A stretch of 64,000 nt of DNA, taken from assembly GCA_006218025.1 (NCBI GenBank), contig VBWA01000001.1, positions 1-64,000 on the forward strand. Direction: 5' to 3'. Positions 8,888 to 17,800 of this stretch are shown one piece after another. Both the position numbers and the translations under genes were made by a program. A model generated the notes under the pieces. The model did not search any database. It was not told where the DNA came from and saw nothing but the letters and a program-made list of their open reading frames with translations. Position 1 is the first letter of the stretch; each line of letters opens with the position of its first letter. The stretch is from Rhodocyclaceae bacterium. Lineage in GTDB: Bacteria > Pseudomonadota > Gammaproteobacteria > Burkholderiales > Rhodocyclaceae.

Positions 8888-10124
8888 ATTTTCGGGCGTC
8901 CTCGATGACCTTGCCGTCATTGGGCAGGCTGCCGGGGGCCACCAGCTTCACCTCGGCGCGCAGTTTGGTGACGTCGCGTACGGTCTCGGCAATGGCCTTC
9001 TCCAGGTCCCCGCCTGATGCGCCGGATGCGCCGGCTTCGCAACTCAGGGTCATGTGGTCGGTGCTGTCCGGATTGGTCACCACCAGTCGCGCCCGGGCAA
9101 TCTCCGGATGACGCTTGACCACCGCCGCCACCTGCTCGGGATGGACGAACATGCCCTTGATCTTGGTGGTCTGGTCGGCGCGCCCCATCCAGCCCTTGAT
9201 GCGCATGTTGGTGCGGCCGCAGGGGGAGTCACCAGGCAGGAAAGCCGACAGGTCGCCGGTGCCGAAACGGATCAGCGGGTAGTCGGTATTGAAGGTAGTC
9301 ACCACCACTTCGCCGACTTCGCCGACATTCACCGGATCGCCGGTACCCGGGCGCACGATCTCGACAATCACGCCTTCGTCGATCACCAGACCCTGGCGCG
9401 CCTCGGTTTCGTAGGCGATCACGCCGAGCTCGGCCGTGGCGTAGGCTTGGTAGCCGGCAATCCCGCGGGCCAACAGGGCCTCGCGCACCGGCGGCAGGAA
9501 AGCCTCGCCTGAAACCAGCGCCTTGGTGAGCGACGGGATCTTGACGCCGAGCTCGTCAGCCTTGTCGAGCAGGATGCGCAGAAAGGACGGGGTGCCGACA
9601 TAGCCGTTGGGCAGCAGGTCAGCCATCGCTGCCACCTGCTGCTCGGTCTGCCCGACACCCGCCGGGAACACGGTGCAACCGAGAGCCTGCGCGCCCGCCT
9701 CGAGAATCCATGCACCCGGCGTCATGTGATAGGAGAAACTGTTGTGCACCAGATCGCCGGAGCGAAAGCCTGCCGCATAGAGAGCGCGCGCCGTGCGCCA
9801 ATAATCTGCAACGCGTCCCTCCGGTTCGTAGATCGGGCCCGGCGACGAGAACACACGTCCCAGCCTGCCCCACTGCGATGCCGCCAGTCCCCCGAACGGC
9901 CGCTGCATTTTTTGCAGTTCGATCAGGTCGCTCTTGCGCACCACCGGCAGGCCTGCCAGCGCCGCAGCCGAAACAATCGCCGCGGCATCCACATGCTTCA
10001 GGGATTCGGCGAAGTACGCAGTGTTTGCCTTCGCGTGCGCGATCTGCTGCGGCAGCCGTGTCGCCAGCGCCGACTTTCGTTCGTCCGAGGAACGGGTTTC
10101 GAGCGCGTCGAAATATTTGGACAT
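8880..10124 (-). CDS. Phenylacetate-CoA ligase family AMP-forming enzyme (PaaK-like)
   Basis: A 414-residue adenylate-forming ligase of the PaaK family that would activate an aryl carboxylic acid with ATP and CoA. Recognisable parts are the N-terminal segment with LAGLPVVRKSDLIELQ, HNSFSYHMTPGAW, the adenine-binding YQAYATAELGVIAYE, and a C-terminal GWMGRADQTTKIKGMFVHPEQV that contains the hinge and the catalytic-lysine region. The ATG at 10124 has GGAG eight bases upstream. Longer upstream frame lacks homology. The 24-bp repeat at 10054 encodes RKSALATRLP near the N-terminus, in a different frame from most other copies. Position in the Liv operon supports aromatic-acid degradation. Phenylacetate itself is an inference from family. 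Confidence 0.87.
   Translation of the reverse strand: MSKYFDALETRSSDERKSALATRLPQQIAHAKANTAYFAESLKHVDAAAIVSAAALAGLPVVRKSDLIELQKMQRPFGGLAASQWGRLGRVFSSPGPIYEPEGRVADYWRTARALYAAGFRSGDLVHNSFSYHMTPGAWILEAGAQALGCTVFPAGVGQTEQQVAAMADLLPNGYVGTPSFLRILLDKADELGVKIPSLTKALVSGEAFLPPVREALLARGIAGYQAYATAELGVIAYETEARQGLVIDEGVIVEIVRPGTGDPVNVGEVGEVVVTTFNTDYPLIRFGTGDLSAFLPGDSPCGRTNMRIKGWMGRADQTTKIKGMFVHPEQVAAVVKRHPEIARARLVVTNPDSTDHMTLSCEAGASGASGGDLEKAIAETVRDVTKLRAEVKLVAPGSLPNDGKVIEDARKYD
10054..10077 (-). repeat. 24-bp dispersed repeat, copy 4
   Basis: Lies in the ligase gene at codons 16-24. The reading frame differs from copies 3, 6, 9, 10 and 11: here it is translated RKSALATR. Confidence 0.8.
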
Positions 10125-10245
10125 GGGAACTCCGAAGGTTGAGACGGGCGCATAGCAGGTCGCAGGGCAAGGCGCGAGGTGGCGCCGTGTGCTAATCGCA
10201 CACAAGCCGCCGAGCAACGCCGCCATGCGACGTGCTATGCGGCCG

Positions 10246-11058
10246 TCAAGCGAGCCAGCGTTTGCGGCGGCGATAGTGCTTGGACTCGCGAAAGCTCTTG
10301 CGCTCTCCCGAAGATATGCCAAGGTAGAACTCCTTGACGTCCTCGTTGTTGGCCAAGTCCTTGGCCGCACCCTCCATGACCACACGGCCATTTTCGAGGA
10401 TGTAGCCGAAGTCGGCATAACGCAGGGCCATATTGGTGTTCTGTTCGGCCAGAAGGAAGGTCACTTTTTCCCGCTGGTTGAGATCTTTGACGATGCCGAA
10501 AACCTCATCGACGATTTGCGGTGCCAGGCCCATCGAGGGCTCGTCCAGCAGCACCATGGTCGGATTCGCCATCAGGGCGCGCCCGATGGCGCACATCTGC
10601 TGCTCGCCGCCCGAGGTGTATGCCGCCTGGCTGGTACGCCGCGTCTTCAGGCGCGGAAAGTAGGTGTAGACCTTTTCGAGGGTCTGCGCCACGGCCGCCT
10701 TGCCATCACTGCGGGTGTAGCTGCCGGTCATCAGGTTTTCTTCAATGGTCAGGTGGCCGAAACAATGGCGACCCTCCATGACCTGAACCACGCCGCGCTT
10801 GACCAGGTCGGCAGGCGTCAGCGCTTCAATTCGTTCGCCGCGACACTCGATCGAACCCTTGGTTACCTCGCCGCGCTCGCCATGGAGCAGATTGCTGACG
10901 GCACGCAGGGTCGTCGTCTTGCCTGCGCCGTTGCCGCCGAGCAAAGCCACGATGCTGCCTTCCGGCACTGACAGCGAGACGCCCTTGAGCACGAGGATGA
11001 CGTGGTTGTAGATCACCTCGATGCTGTTGACGTTGAGAAGAATATTGGCGGTAGTCAT
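10246..11058 (-). CDS. livF: Branched-chain-type ABC transporter ATPase LivF
   Basis: A 270-residue ATP-binding subunit of a HAAT-family importer. It has Walker A GGNGAGKTTT, a Q-loop region (RGVVQVMEGRH), the signature TSGGEQQM, and Walker B MVLLDEPSMGLAP followed by the H/Q switch LAEQN. The signature SGGEQQM and the short length identify LivF rather than LivG. The C-terminus carries an extra basic tail (HYRRRKRWLA). It pairs with livG, livH, livM and the binding protein in the same operon. It would hydrolyse ATP at the inner face of the cytoplasmic membrane. The substrate is set by the binding protein. Confidence 0.93.
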   Translation of the reverse strand: MTTANILLNVNSIEVIYNHVILVLKGVSLSVPEGSIVALLGGNGAGKTTTLRAVSNLLHGERGEVTKGSIECRGERIEALTPADLVKRGVVQVMEGRHCFGHLTIEENLMTGSYTRSDGKAAVAQTLEKVYTYFPRLKTRRTSQAAYTSGGEQQMCAIGRALMANPTMVLLDEPSMGLAPQIVDEVFGIVKDLNQREKVTFLLAEQNTNMALRYADFGYILENGRVVMEGAAKDLANNEDVKEFYLGISSGERKSFRESKHYRRRKRWLA

Positions 11059-11086
11059 GTGTTCTTTCGATCGGTGCGGGCGGAAA

Positions 11087-11119
11087 TTCCGGACGAGGCT
11101 CAGCGAGCCCCGCCCGGAA
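11087..11119 (-). terminator. Stem-loop between binding-protein gene and livF
   Basis: Interrupted hairpin (outer TTCCGG/CCGGAA, inner GGCTC/GAGCC) in the 71-base gap after the substrate-binding-protein stop. No T-run follows. It is best read as a partial terminator or mRNA-stabilising structure, which often keeps binding-protein expression above that of the ATPase. Confidence 0.5.
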
Positions 11120-11129
11120 AGCCCTTATG

Positions 11130-12491
11130 TCACTTCTTGCAGTCTTCCGGAGTGCGCGGCTTGAGCTTCTTTTCTTCCGCGTACTTGGCGGAGGCCAGCA
11201 TCACCATCGGCCGCAGCACCTTCTCGTCGCCCTGATACCAGTCGGAAGTGAAGTTCCACTTCTTGCCGTCCCAAGTGTGGACGCGCGCCCATGCCGAACC
11301 CATGTGGTCGAGGCAGGAAGTCTGCACCGGACGCATCACGCCGGCAAAACCGAGGGCGTCTAGCGCCTTCTGGTCGAGGTTGATGTTCTCCAGGCCCCAA
11401 CGCATCTGCTCGCCCGTCACCCACTTGCCCTTGCCGTAGCGTCCCTGCGCCGCGCGCACGCCTTCGACTTGAAGCATGGCGGAAATCAAGCCGCGCATGT
11501 AGAGCACCTGGCCGACTTCTTCCTTCGGACCGGTTCCCTGGCCCTTGGCATGCACTTTCTCGAGGACTTCCTTGATCACCTTGGCGTTCGGCTCGGCGCC
11601 ATGCTGCATCGCCAAAGCGTTATAGCCCTTGGCACCGTCGCCGACGTCCTTGACGTCCGGTTCGGCACCCGACCACCACACGCCGTACATCTTCTCGCGC
11701 GGATAACCGGTGGCTTGCGCTTCCTTGATCGAGGTCGAGTTCATCACGCCCCAGCCCCAGAGGAATACGTAGTCCGGCTTGCTCTGGCGAATCTGCAGCC
11801 AGGTAGCCTTTTGCTCGACACCGGGGTGGGCGACGGGCAGCAACTGGACCTCGAAGCCGTGCATCTTGCCACGCTCCTGCAGCAGCGCAATCGGCTCCTT
11901 GCCATAGGGGCTGTCGTGGTAGACCAGAGCAATCTTCTTGCCCTTCAGCTTGTCGAAGCCGCCTTCCTTCTTGGCGATGTGCTGCACCAGTACGTCGGCG
12001 CCCATCCAGTAGGTGCCGACCAGCGGGAAGTTCCAGCCGAACACCGCGCCGTTCTGCGACTCGCTGCGGCCATAGCCGGCGGTGATGACGGGGATCTTGT
12101 CGACCGGCGCCTTCTCGGTCAGGGCGAAAGTGATGCCGGTAGACAGCGGCTGCACTGCGGTCGCGCCACCGTGCTTGCCCTTCAGACGCTCGTAGCACTC
12201 GACACCCCGGTCGGTGGCATAGCCCGTTTCGCATTCCTCCCAGAGCAGCTGGACGCCATTGACGCCGCCGCGCGCGTTGGTCAGCTTCATGTAGTCGACA
12301 AAACCGTTGGCCCAAGGTGCGCCGTTGGGCGCGTATGCGCCAGTGCGATAAGCCAGCACCGGAAAGAACTGCGGCTGGGCGGCAGCCGCCTTGGCTGGTG
12401 CCTTGGCGGCCTGGGCCAAGGCCGCGGGCGCCGTCAGTGCAGCGGATAGTCCAATCACGGCAATGGCGCCGGCAAGTTTGCTTATATGCAT
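11130..12491 (-). CDS. ABC transporter substrate-binding protein (Leu/Ile/Val-binding superfamily)
   Basis: A 453-residue periplasmic binding protein. The N-terminal signal peptide (KLAGAIAVIGLSAALTAPAALAQA) is followed by an Ala/Lys-rich spacer and a type I periplasmic-binding fold (FPVLAYRTGAYAPNGAPWANG at the start). It is longer than classic LivJ (about 370) and resembles proteins that accompany aromatic-acid ligases. The C-terminus ends with a paired cysteine segment (TPEDCKK). It lies within the Liv operon between livM and livF. Ligand identity cannot be read directly; the ligase and transferase neighbours argue for an aryl or other organic acid rather than an amino acid. Confidence 0.88.
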   Translation of the reverse strand: MHISKLAGAIAVIGLSAALTAPAALAQAAKAPAKAAAAQPQFFPVLAYRTGAYAPNGAPWANGFVDYMKLTNARGGVNGVQLLWEECETGYATDRGVECYERLKGKHGGATAVQPLSTGITFALTEKAPVDKIPVITAGYGRSESQNGAVFGWNFPLVGTYWMGADVLVQHIAKKEGGFDKLKGKKIALVYHDSPYGKEPIALLQERGKMHGFEVQLLPVAHPGVEQKATWLQIRQSKPDYVFLWGWGVMNSTSIKEAQATGYPREKMYGVWWSGAEPDVKDVGDGAKGYNALAMQHGAEPNAKVIKEVLEKVHAKGQGTGPKEEVGQVLYMRGLISAMLQVEGVRAAQGRYGKGKWVTGEQMRWGLENINLDQKALDALGFAGVMRPVQTSCLDHMGSAWARVHTWDGKKWNFTSDWYQGDEKVLRPMVMLASAKYAEEKKLKPRTPEDCKK

Positions 12492-12596
12492 GCTTTTATC
12501 CTCCTAGGATGATTTAGTTTTACGCCTGCTATGGAACCCGAAAAGAACCGATGTGCAACTTCTGGGAATACTACCTGCCGATCATGCTCCTGTCTC

Positions 12597-13673
12597 TCAA
12601 TGCGGAAACGGCCACAAACGCAGCTTCTCCCTGCCCGTCGACCACAAGCGCGCAATGCCATGCGGTTCGACGATGAGGAAGAAGACGATGAGCGCGCCAA
12701 AAATCATGATCTCGACGTGCGACACCAGCGCTATGGAAACTTCCAGCCCGAACAAACCCCCGACCAGCGGCAGCATCTGGTTCAGAAAGATCGGCAGGAT
12801 CACGATAAAAGCCGCGCCGAAAAAGCTGCCGGCGATGGCCCCCATCCCGCCGATGATGACCATGAACAGCAACTGGAAAGAGCGGTCGAGCGAAAACGCC
12901 GCCGGTTCCCACGATCCGAGATGCACCATGCCCCACAAGGCGCCGGCCACGCCGACATAGAACGAACTGACGGCGAAGGCGGTCAGTTTTGCGTACATCG
13001 GGCGAATGCCGATTACCGTGGCCGCAACGTCCATGTCCCGGATTGCCATCCATTGCCGGCCGATGCTGCCGCGCACCAGGTTTTTCGCCATCAGGCTGAA
13101 AATGACCAGGATGCCGAGGCAGAAAAGATACTTGTCGGTCGGCGTATTGATGGTCCAGTCGAATAGTTCGATGTCCGCCACCGAAACCGAACCCGATGAC
13201 GAATCATTGGTAAACCACTTGACGCGAAGGAAAGCCCAGTCCCAGAAGAACTGGGCAGCCAGGGTGGCCACCGCCAGGTACAGGCCGCGCACGCGCAGGC
13301 TCGGGATGCCGAACACGATACCGACCGCCGCTGCGGTCAAGCCTCCGAGGAGAATCGCGCCAAGCGCCGGCATGCCGCTGATGCGGATCAGGAAATTGTA
13401 GGCCGCATAGGCGCCCACCGCCATGAAGGCGCCGGCGCCGAGAGTGATCTGCCCGCAATAGCCGACCAGAATATTCACCCCAAGCGCCGCAAGCGAAAGG
13501 ATCAGGAAGGGAATCAGGATGGCGCGGAACAGGTATTCGTCGACCAGCAGCGGAATCCCGACAAAGGCAAAGACAATGAGGGCGAGAATCGCCCAGCGAT
13601 CCTGGGGAATCGCGAATATCTGCTGATCCGACTTGTACGAGGTCTTGAACTGACCGTTTTCTCTATAGAACAT
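12597..13673 (-). CDS. livM: Branched-chain-type ABC transporter permease LivM
   Basis: A 358-residue inner-membrane permease with eight or more hydrophobic segments. After a polar N-terminus it carries IPLLVDEYLFRAILIPFLILSLAALGVNILVGYCGQITLGAG, here recognised by the GQxSLGxGAFM-type motif (GQITLGAGAFMAVGAYAAY). The EAA-like loop is RGSIGRQWMAIRDMDVAA. It would form the translocation channel with LivH. It starts 15 bases downstream of livH, so the two are coupled. The N-terminal ~30 residues before the first helix are longer than in E. coli LivM orthologues relative to that helix. Confidence 0.92.
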   Translation of the reverse strand: MFYRENGQFKTSYKSDQQIFAIPQDRWAILALIVFAFVGIPLLVDEYLFRAILIPFLILSLAALGVNILVGYCGQITLGAGAFMAVGAYAAYNFLIRISGMPALGAILLGGLTAAAVGIVFGIPSLRVRGLYLAVATLAAQFFWDWAFLRVKWFTNDSSSGSVSVADIELFDWTINTPTDKYLFCLGILVIFSLMAKNLVRGSIGRQWMAIRDMDVAATVIGIRPMYAKLTAFAVSSFYVGVAGALWGMVHLGSWEPAAFSLDRSFQLLFMVIIGGMGAIAGSFFGAAFIVILPIFLNQMLPLVGGLFGLEVSIALVSHVEIMIFGALIVFFLIVEPHGIARLWSTGREKLRLWPFPH

Positions 13674-13688
13674 CCGTAATCCCTCGTA

Positions 13689-14618
13689 TCAAACGCGATC
13701 GATGATCTTCTCCCCGAACAGACCCTGCGGCCTGAACAGGAGGAACACCAGCGCCAGCATGTAGGCAAACCAGATCTCGATGCCGCCGCCGACATAAGGC
13801 CCCAGATAGACTTCGGACAGCTTCTCGCCGACGCCGATGATCAGACCGCCGATGATCGCGCCGGGGACCGAGGTCAGCCCGCCCAGGATCACCACCGGCA
13901 AGGCCCGCAGGGCCACGGTCGATAGCGAAAACTGGGCGCCCAGCTTGGAACCCCAGATGATGCCTGCCACCAGTGCCGTGATGCCGGCGACGCACCAGAC
14001 GATGACCCAGATCCGGCCCAGTGGAATGCCGATCGACTGCGCCGCCTGATGGTCGTCCGCCACTGCACGCAGCGCCCGGCCGGTCGCCGTCTTCTGGAAG
14101 AAAATAGTCAGGGCCACCACCAGCATGGCGGAAATGAAAGCAGCGACGAAGTCTTCCTTGTTGATCAGGATGCCTCCTTCGAACACGCTTTCCAGCATCA
14201 TCACCGGCTCTTTCGGCATGCCGACATCGATCTTGTAGATGTCGCTGCCGAAGATGGTCTGGCCGACGCCGTCGAGAAAGTAGGCGATGCCCAGCGTCGC
14301 CATGAGCAGCGTCGCGCCTTCCTGGTTGACCAGGTGGCGCAGCACCAGGCGCTCTACCAGCCAGGCCACGGCAAACATCACCATGACCGATACCACGAAG
14401 GCCAGCACGTTGGCCATGAACAGGTTGTCCATGCCCAGCCAGAGCGGAATCCACTCCGAAAAACGCGCCATGGACAAGGCGGCAAACAGCACCATCGCGC
14501 CCTGGGCGAAATTGAACACGCCGGAGGCCTTGTAGATCAGCACGAAGCCAAGGGCCACCAGCGAATAAAGCATCCCGCTCATCAAACCGCCAAGCAGGGT
14601 TTCCAGGAAGAAGCTCAT
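13689..14618 (-). CDS. livH: Branched-chain-type ABC transporter permease LivH
   Basis: A 309-residue hydrophobic permease. LLGGLMSGMLYSLVALGFVLIYKASGVFNFAQGAM is the classic LivH N-terminus (recognised by ALG..LIY...G..NFAQG), and the cytoplasmic loop reads GRALRAVADDHQAAQSIGIPLGRI. It partners LivM in the membrane. The upstream gap of 189 bases to livG holds small hairpins (GTCCCC/GGGGAC near 14653 and TGTAC/GTACA near 14728) and no open frame of note. Confidence 0.93.
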   Translation of the reverse strand: MSFFLETLLGGLMSGMLYSLVALGFVLIYKASGVFNFAQGAMVLFAALSMARFSEWIPLWLGMDNLFMANVLAFVVSVMVMFAVAWLVERLVLRHLVNQEGATLLMATLGIAYFLDGVGQTIFGSDIYKIDVGMPKEPVMMLESVFEGGILINKEDFVAAFISAMLVVALTIFFQKTATGRALRAVADDHQAAQSIGIPLGRIWVIVWCVAGITALVAGIIWGSKLGAQFSLSTVALRALPVVILGGLTSVPGAIIGGLIIGVGEKLSEVYLGPYVGGGIEIWFAYMLALVFLLFRPQGLFGEKIIDRV

Positions 14619-14807
14619 CGTTCAGGTTCCTCAGTAGAACTTGTGAAGAAATCGTCCCCCAAGGGGACTTCCTTCGGGGCGTAGCCGCCGGGCCGCAGCG
14701 GGGTGCGGCCGGAGCGCAGCTGCCGGAATGTACGTTTCTGTACATGAGGATAGCGAGCACCGCCCAAGCCCCGATCCGGCACGCGTAGTAGATTTATTCA
14801 TAAGTTC

Positions 14808-15593
14808 TCAGTGGCTGGCGCCGAGATAGGCGCTAATGACATCAGGGTTGGCCCGGACTTCGTCGGGCGTGCCGTCGCCGATTTTCTTGCCGTAATCGAG
14901 CACCACTACGCGGTCGGAAATGTCCATGACCACTCCCATGTCGTGCTCGATCAGCACGACCGTGGTGCCGAACTGGTCATTCACGTCGAGAATGAAGCGG
15001 CACATGTCCTGCTTTTCCTCGACGTTCATGCCGGCCATGGGTTCGTCGAGCAGCAGGATCTGCGGCTCCATCGCCAGGGCGCGGGCCAGGTCGACGCGCT
15101 TTTGCAGGCCATATGGCAGCCGGCCGACCGGGGTCTTGCGGATATGCTGGATTTCGAGGAAGTCGATGATTTCCTCGACCTTGAGCCGGTGTTCGAGCTC
15201 CTCGCGCTGCGCCGGCCCTAGCCAGAAGGCCTGCTGCAATATGTTGGCCTTCATTTTCAGATTGCGCCCGGTCATGATGTTGTCGAGCACCGACATGCCC
15301 TTGAACAGCGCAATGTTCTGGAATGTGCGCGCCAGCCCGGCCTTGGCCGCCTCATACGAATTCATGTTGGCATAGTGCTCGCCGCGCAGGATGATCTCTC
15401 CATGCTGCGGACGATAGACACCGTTAATTACGTTCAGCATCGAGCTCTTGCCGGCGCCGTTGGGGCCGATGATGGCGCGAACCTCGTGCTCGAGCACATC
15501 GAAGGAAATGTCCTGCAGCGCCTTGACGCCGCCAAAGCTGAGACTGATGTTCTTGAGGTCGAGAATGACCTCTCCGATTTTTCTTCCGCTCAT
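14808..15593 (-). CDS. livG: Branched-chain-type ABC transporter ATPase LivG
   Basis: A 261-residue ATP-binding subunit. It has Walker A GPNGAGKSSMLNVI, the LivG-type motif RTFQNIALFKGMSVLDNIMTG, the signature LPYGLQKRVDLARAL (a divergent C-loop typical of this subfamily), and Walker B ILLLDEPMAGMN with LIEHDMGVV. It forms the ATPase heterodimer with LivF. It is transcribed after the acyl-CoA synthetase gene, separated by a 121-base spacer with palindromic repeats that might affect its expression relative to that gene. Confidence 0.93.
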   Translation of the reverse strand: MSGRKIGEVILDLKNISLSFGGVKALQDISFDVLEHEVRAIIGPNGAGKSSMLNVINGVYRPQHGEIILRGEHYANMNSYEAAKAGLARTFQNIALFKGMSVLDNIMTGRNLKMKANILQQAFWLGPAQREELEHRLKVEEIIDFLEIQHIRKTPVGRLPYGLQKRVDLARALAMEPQILLLDEPMAGMNVEEKQDMCRFILDVNDQFGTTVVLIEHDMGVVMDISDRVVVLDYGKKIGDGTPDEVRANPDVISAYLGASH

Positions 15594-15642
15594 GCTGCCT
15601 CCGACGGGCCGCCCCTAGGGGGCAGCGAGTCAACTTCATGGA

Positions 15643-15690
15643 GCGGGCTTTGCCCGCGAACCTTGGTCACCCCCTTCCGTGGGAAGGGGG
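15643..15690. repeat. Palindromic repeats between acyl-CoA synthetase gene and livG
   Basis: Two perfect hairpins in the 121-base spacer: GCGGGC-TTT-GCCCGC (15643-15657) and CCCCCTTCC-GTG-GGAAGGGGG (15670-15690). The second has the same arms as the palindrome inside the RND gene at 39716. A third, weaker palindrome (CCCCTAGGGG) lies near 15612. Confidence 0.75.
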
Positions 15691-15714
15691 CCGGGGGGAA
15701 GGTCCTGTTCATGG

Positions 15715-17685
15715 TCAAGCTGCTTTCTTCATCACGGGGAAGGTCTTCACGTCGCAAATCGTCAGGTCGGCCGCCACCTTGCCGGTGCGGCCGTCCTCGA
15801 ACTTGACCTGGGTTTCGATGAACTGCGAGGTCTTGCCGGAATACAGGGCGTCGATCAGCACAGCGTACTTTTCGGCAACGAAGCCGCGCCGCACCTTCCG
15901 CGTGCGGGTGAGTTCATCGTCATCGGGATCGAGTTCCTTGTGCAGCACCATGAAGCGATGGACCTGCGTCTCGGCCACCATCGCATCGTGCGACAAGTCG
16001 GCATTGACCTGCTCGACGCATTCGCGAACCAGTTCCAGAACCTCGGGCTTGCCCGCCAGATCGGTATAGCCGGAATATGGCAAGCCGCGCCGCTCGGCCC
16101 AGTTGCCCACCGCGCCGATGTCGATGTTGACGAAGGCGCAGACCATGTCGCGGTCGTGGCCGAAGCAGACCGCCTCCTTGATGTACTGGAAGAACTTGAG
16201 CTTGTTCTCGATGTAGTTCGGGGCGAATATCGCGCCGTCGGCCAGCTTGCCGACGTCCTTGGCGCGGTCGATGATCTTGAGATGTCCGTCCTCGTCGAAA
16301 AAGCCGGCATCGCCAGTGTGGAACCAGCCTTCCGCGTCGATCGCTTCGGCCGTCGCATCCGGGCGCTTGTAGTACTCCTTGAGCAGCAGTTTGCCGCGCA
16401 CCAGCACTTCGCCGCTGTCGGCAATTTTCACCTCGACTCCCGGCGCGGGCTTGCCGACGCTGTCGAACTTGATCTCCCGATCCGGCTGCAGACAGACCGC
16501 GGCGCAGGTCTCGGTCGCACCATAGAGCTGCTTGAGGTTCACGCCGATGGAACGATAGAAGCGGAACAGGTCGGGGCCGATCGCAGCGCCCGCGGTGTAG
16601 GCGACGCGGATGCGGCTCATGCCGAGCACGTTGCGCAGCGGACCGTAGACCAGCGCATTGCCGAGTGCATAGAGCAGGCGGTCCAAGGTGGAAACGCCGG
16701 GCTTGCGGTCGAGAATGTCCGAACCGCAGCGCTTGGCCACCGCCATGAAGTAATGGAACATGCCGCGCTTCACGGCGCCGGCATCCTCCATGCGGATCAT
16801 TACAGTGGTCAGCAGGTTCTCGAACACCCGCGGCGGGGCGAAATAGTAGGTCGGGCCGATCTCGCGCAGATCGGTCATCACCGTGTCGCCCGACTCCGGG
16901 CAGTTGATGGTGAAGCCGGCCACCATGGCCTGCGCATAGGAGAACAGGTGGTCCCCGACCCAGGCCATCGGCAGGTAGGAGAGGATGTCTTCCTGCTCGG
17001 TCAGGTGATCGAAGTCGACGCCGCTGGTCGCTGCGGCGATGAAGGTCTCGTGGGTCTGGCAAACACCCTTCGGCTTGCCCGTGGTGCCCGAGGTGTAGAG
17101 CATCACCGCGACATCTTCGGCACGCCCCTTGGCAATCTCTGCAGGAATGAAATCCGGCTGGTTCTTGTCATGGATGCGCCCCATGGCGATCACTTCATCA
17201 AGACCCTGAAGATAGGTCTGGGTGTAGTGGCGCATGCCACGCGCATCGTCGTAGAGGATGTGCTGCAGACTGGGGCATTGGCCCTTGATTTCGAGCAGTT
17301 TGTCCACCTGCTCCTGGTCCTCGACGATGGCAAAGCGGATCTCGCCGTCGGTCAGCACGAAAGTCATTTCCGCCGCCACCGCATCCTGGTACATCGGCAC
17401 CGGAACGCCGCCCAGCATTTGCGCGGCGCACATCGCCCAGTACAGACGGGGACGGTTGTCGCCGATGATGGCCAGGTTGTCGCCGCGCTTGAAGCCCAGT
17501 TCCGCCAAGCCGCAGGCCATGGCGCGAACTTCTTCGGTGACCTGGCTCCAGTTCCAGGTTTGCCAGATGCCGAGATATTTCTCGCGTGTCGCAGGACGAT
17601 CTCCTCTCGTCGCTGCGTGATTCAGCAGCAGGCGGGGAAATGTATCGAGCGAGTTTGCGGCCCGCTCCGATTCGGATACAGCCAT
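15715..17685 (-). CDS. Long-chain acyl-CoA synthetase-like AMP-binding enzyme
   Basis: A 656-residue adenylate-forming enzyme of the long-chain acyl-CoA synthetase type. The P-loop is VMLYTSGTTGKPKGV. The A5 motif is LKQLYGATETCAAVC, followed by the ATP/ribose-binding GWFHTGDAGFFDEDGHLKIIDRAKD. It would convert a carboxylic acid, ATP and CoA to acyl-CoA, AMP and PPi in the cytoplasm. The ATG at 17685 has GGAGAG upstream; an earlier in-frame ATG (17748) lies inside the divergent promoter region. It is the first gene of the Liv/ligase operon, so it and the PaaK-like enzyme may act on related acids. It is divergent from the Crp/Fnr-type gene across about 100 bases, so that regulator is the obvious candidate controller. 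Confidence 0.9.
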   Translation of the reverse strand: MAVSESERAANSLDTFPRLLLNHAATRGDRPATREKYLGIWQTWNWSQVTEEVRAMACGLAELGFKRGDNLAIIGDNRPRLYWAMCAAQMLGGVPVPMYQDAVAAEMTFVLTDGEIRFAIVEDQEQVDKLLEIKGQCPSLQHILYDDARGMRHYTQTYLQGLDEVIAMGRIHDKNQPDFIPAEIAKGRAEDVAVMLYTSGTTGKPKGVCQTHETFIAAATSGVDFDHLTEQEDILSYLPMAWVGDHLFSYAQAMVAGFTINCPESGDTVMTDLREIGPTYYFAPPRVFENLLTTVMIRMEDAGAVKRGMFHYFMAVAKRCGSDILDRKPGVSTLDRLLYALGNALVYGPLRNVLGMSRIRVAYTAGAAIGPDLFRFYRSIGVNLKQLYGATETCAAVCLQPDREIKFDSVGKPAPGVEVKIADSGEVLVRGKLLLKEYYKRPDATAEAIDAEGWFHTGDAGFFDEDGHLKIIDRAKDVGKLADGAIFAPNYIENKLKFFQYIKEAVCFGHDRDMVCAFVNIDIGAVGNWAERRGLPYSGYTDLAGKPEVLELVRECVEQVNADLSHDAMVAETQVHRFMVLHKELDPDDDELTRTRKVRRGFVAEKYAVLIDALYSGKTSQFIETQVKFEDGRTGKVAADLTICDVKTFPVMKKAA

Positions 17686-17751
17686 GCGTTTTCTCTCCTC
17701 CAGCACTACCGATACAGACTCGCTTGTGTCGCGACTTGTCTGCCACAAAAA

Positions 17752-17781
17752 TTGAGTCTAAGGCATTCTCCTGCCTATAAT
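17752..17781 (+). promoter_or_regulatory. Sigma70 promoter of the Crp/Fnr-type gene
   Basis: A -35 TTGAGT (17752-17757), an 18-base spacer and a perfect -10 TATAAT (17776-17781). The expected start falls at about 17788, on the GTG start codon itself, so the transcript would be leaderless. Confidence 0.75.
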
Positions 17782-17800
17782 TGTCGCGTGCCTGACAATT
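17779..17800. promoter_or_regulatory. 22-bp palindrome, candidate Crp/Fnr-family operator
   Basis: Perfect inverted repeat AATTGTC-N8-GACAATT, the length of a classical CRP-family site. It overlaps the -10 element and start codon of the regulator gene. This placement suggests autorepression. Confidence 0.55.
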
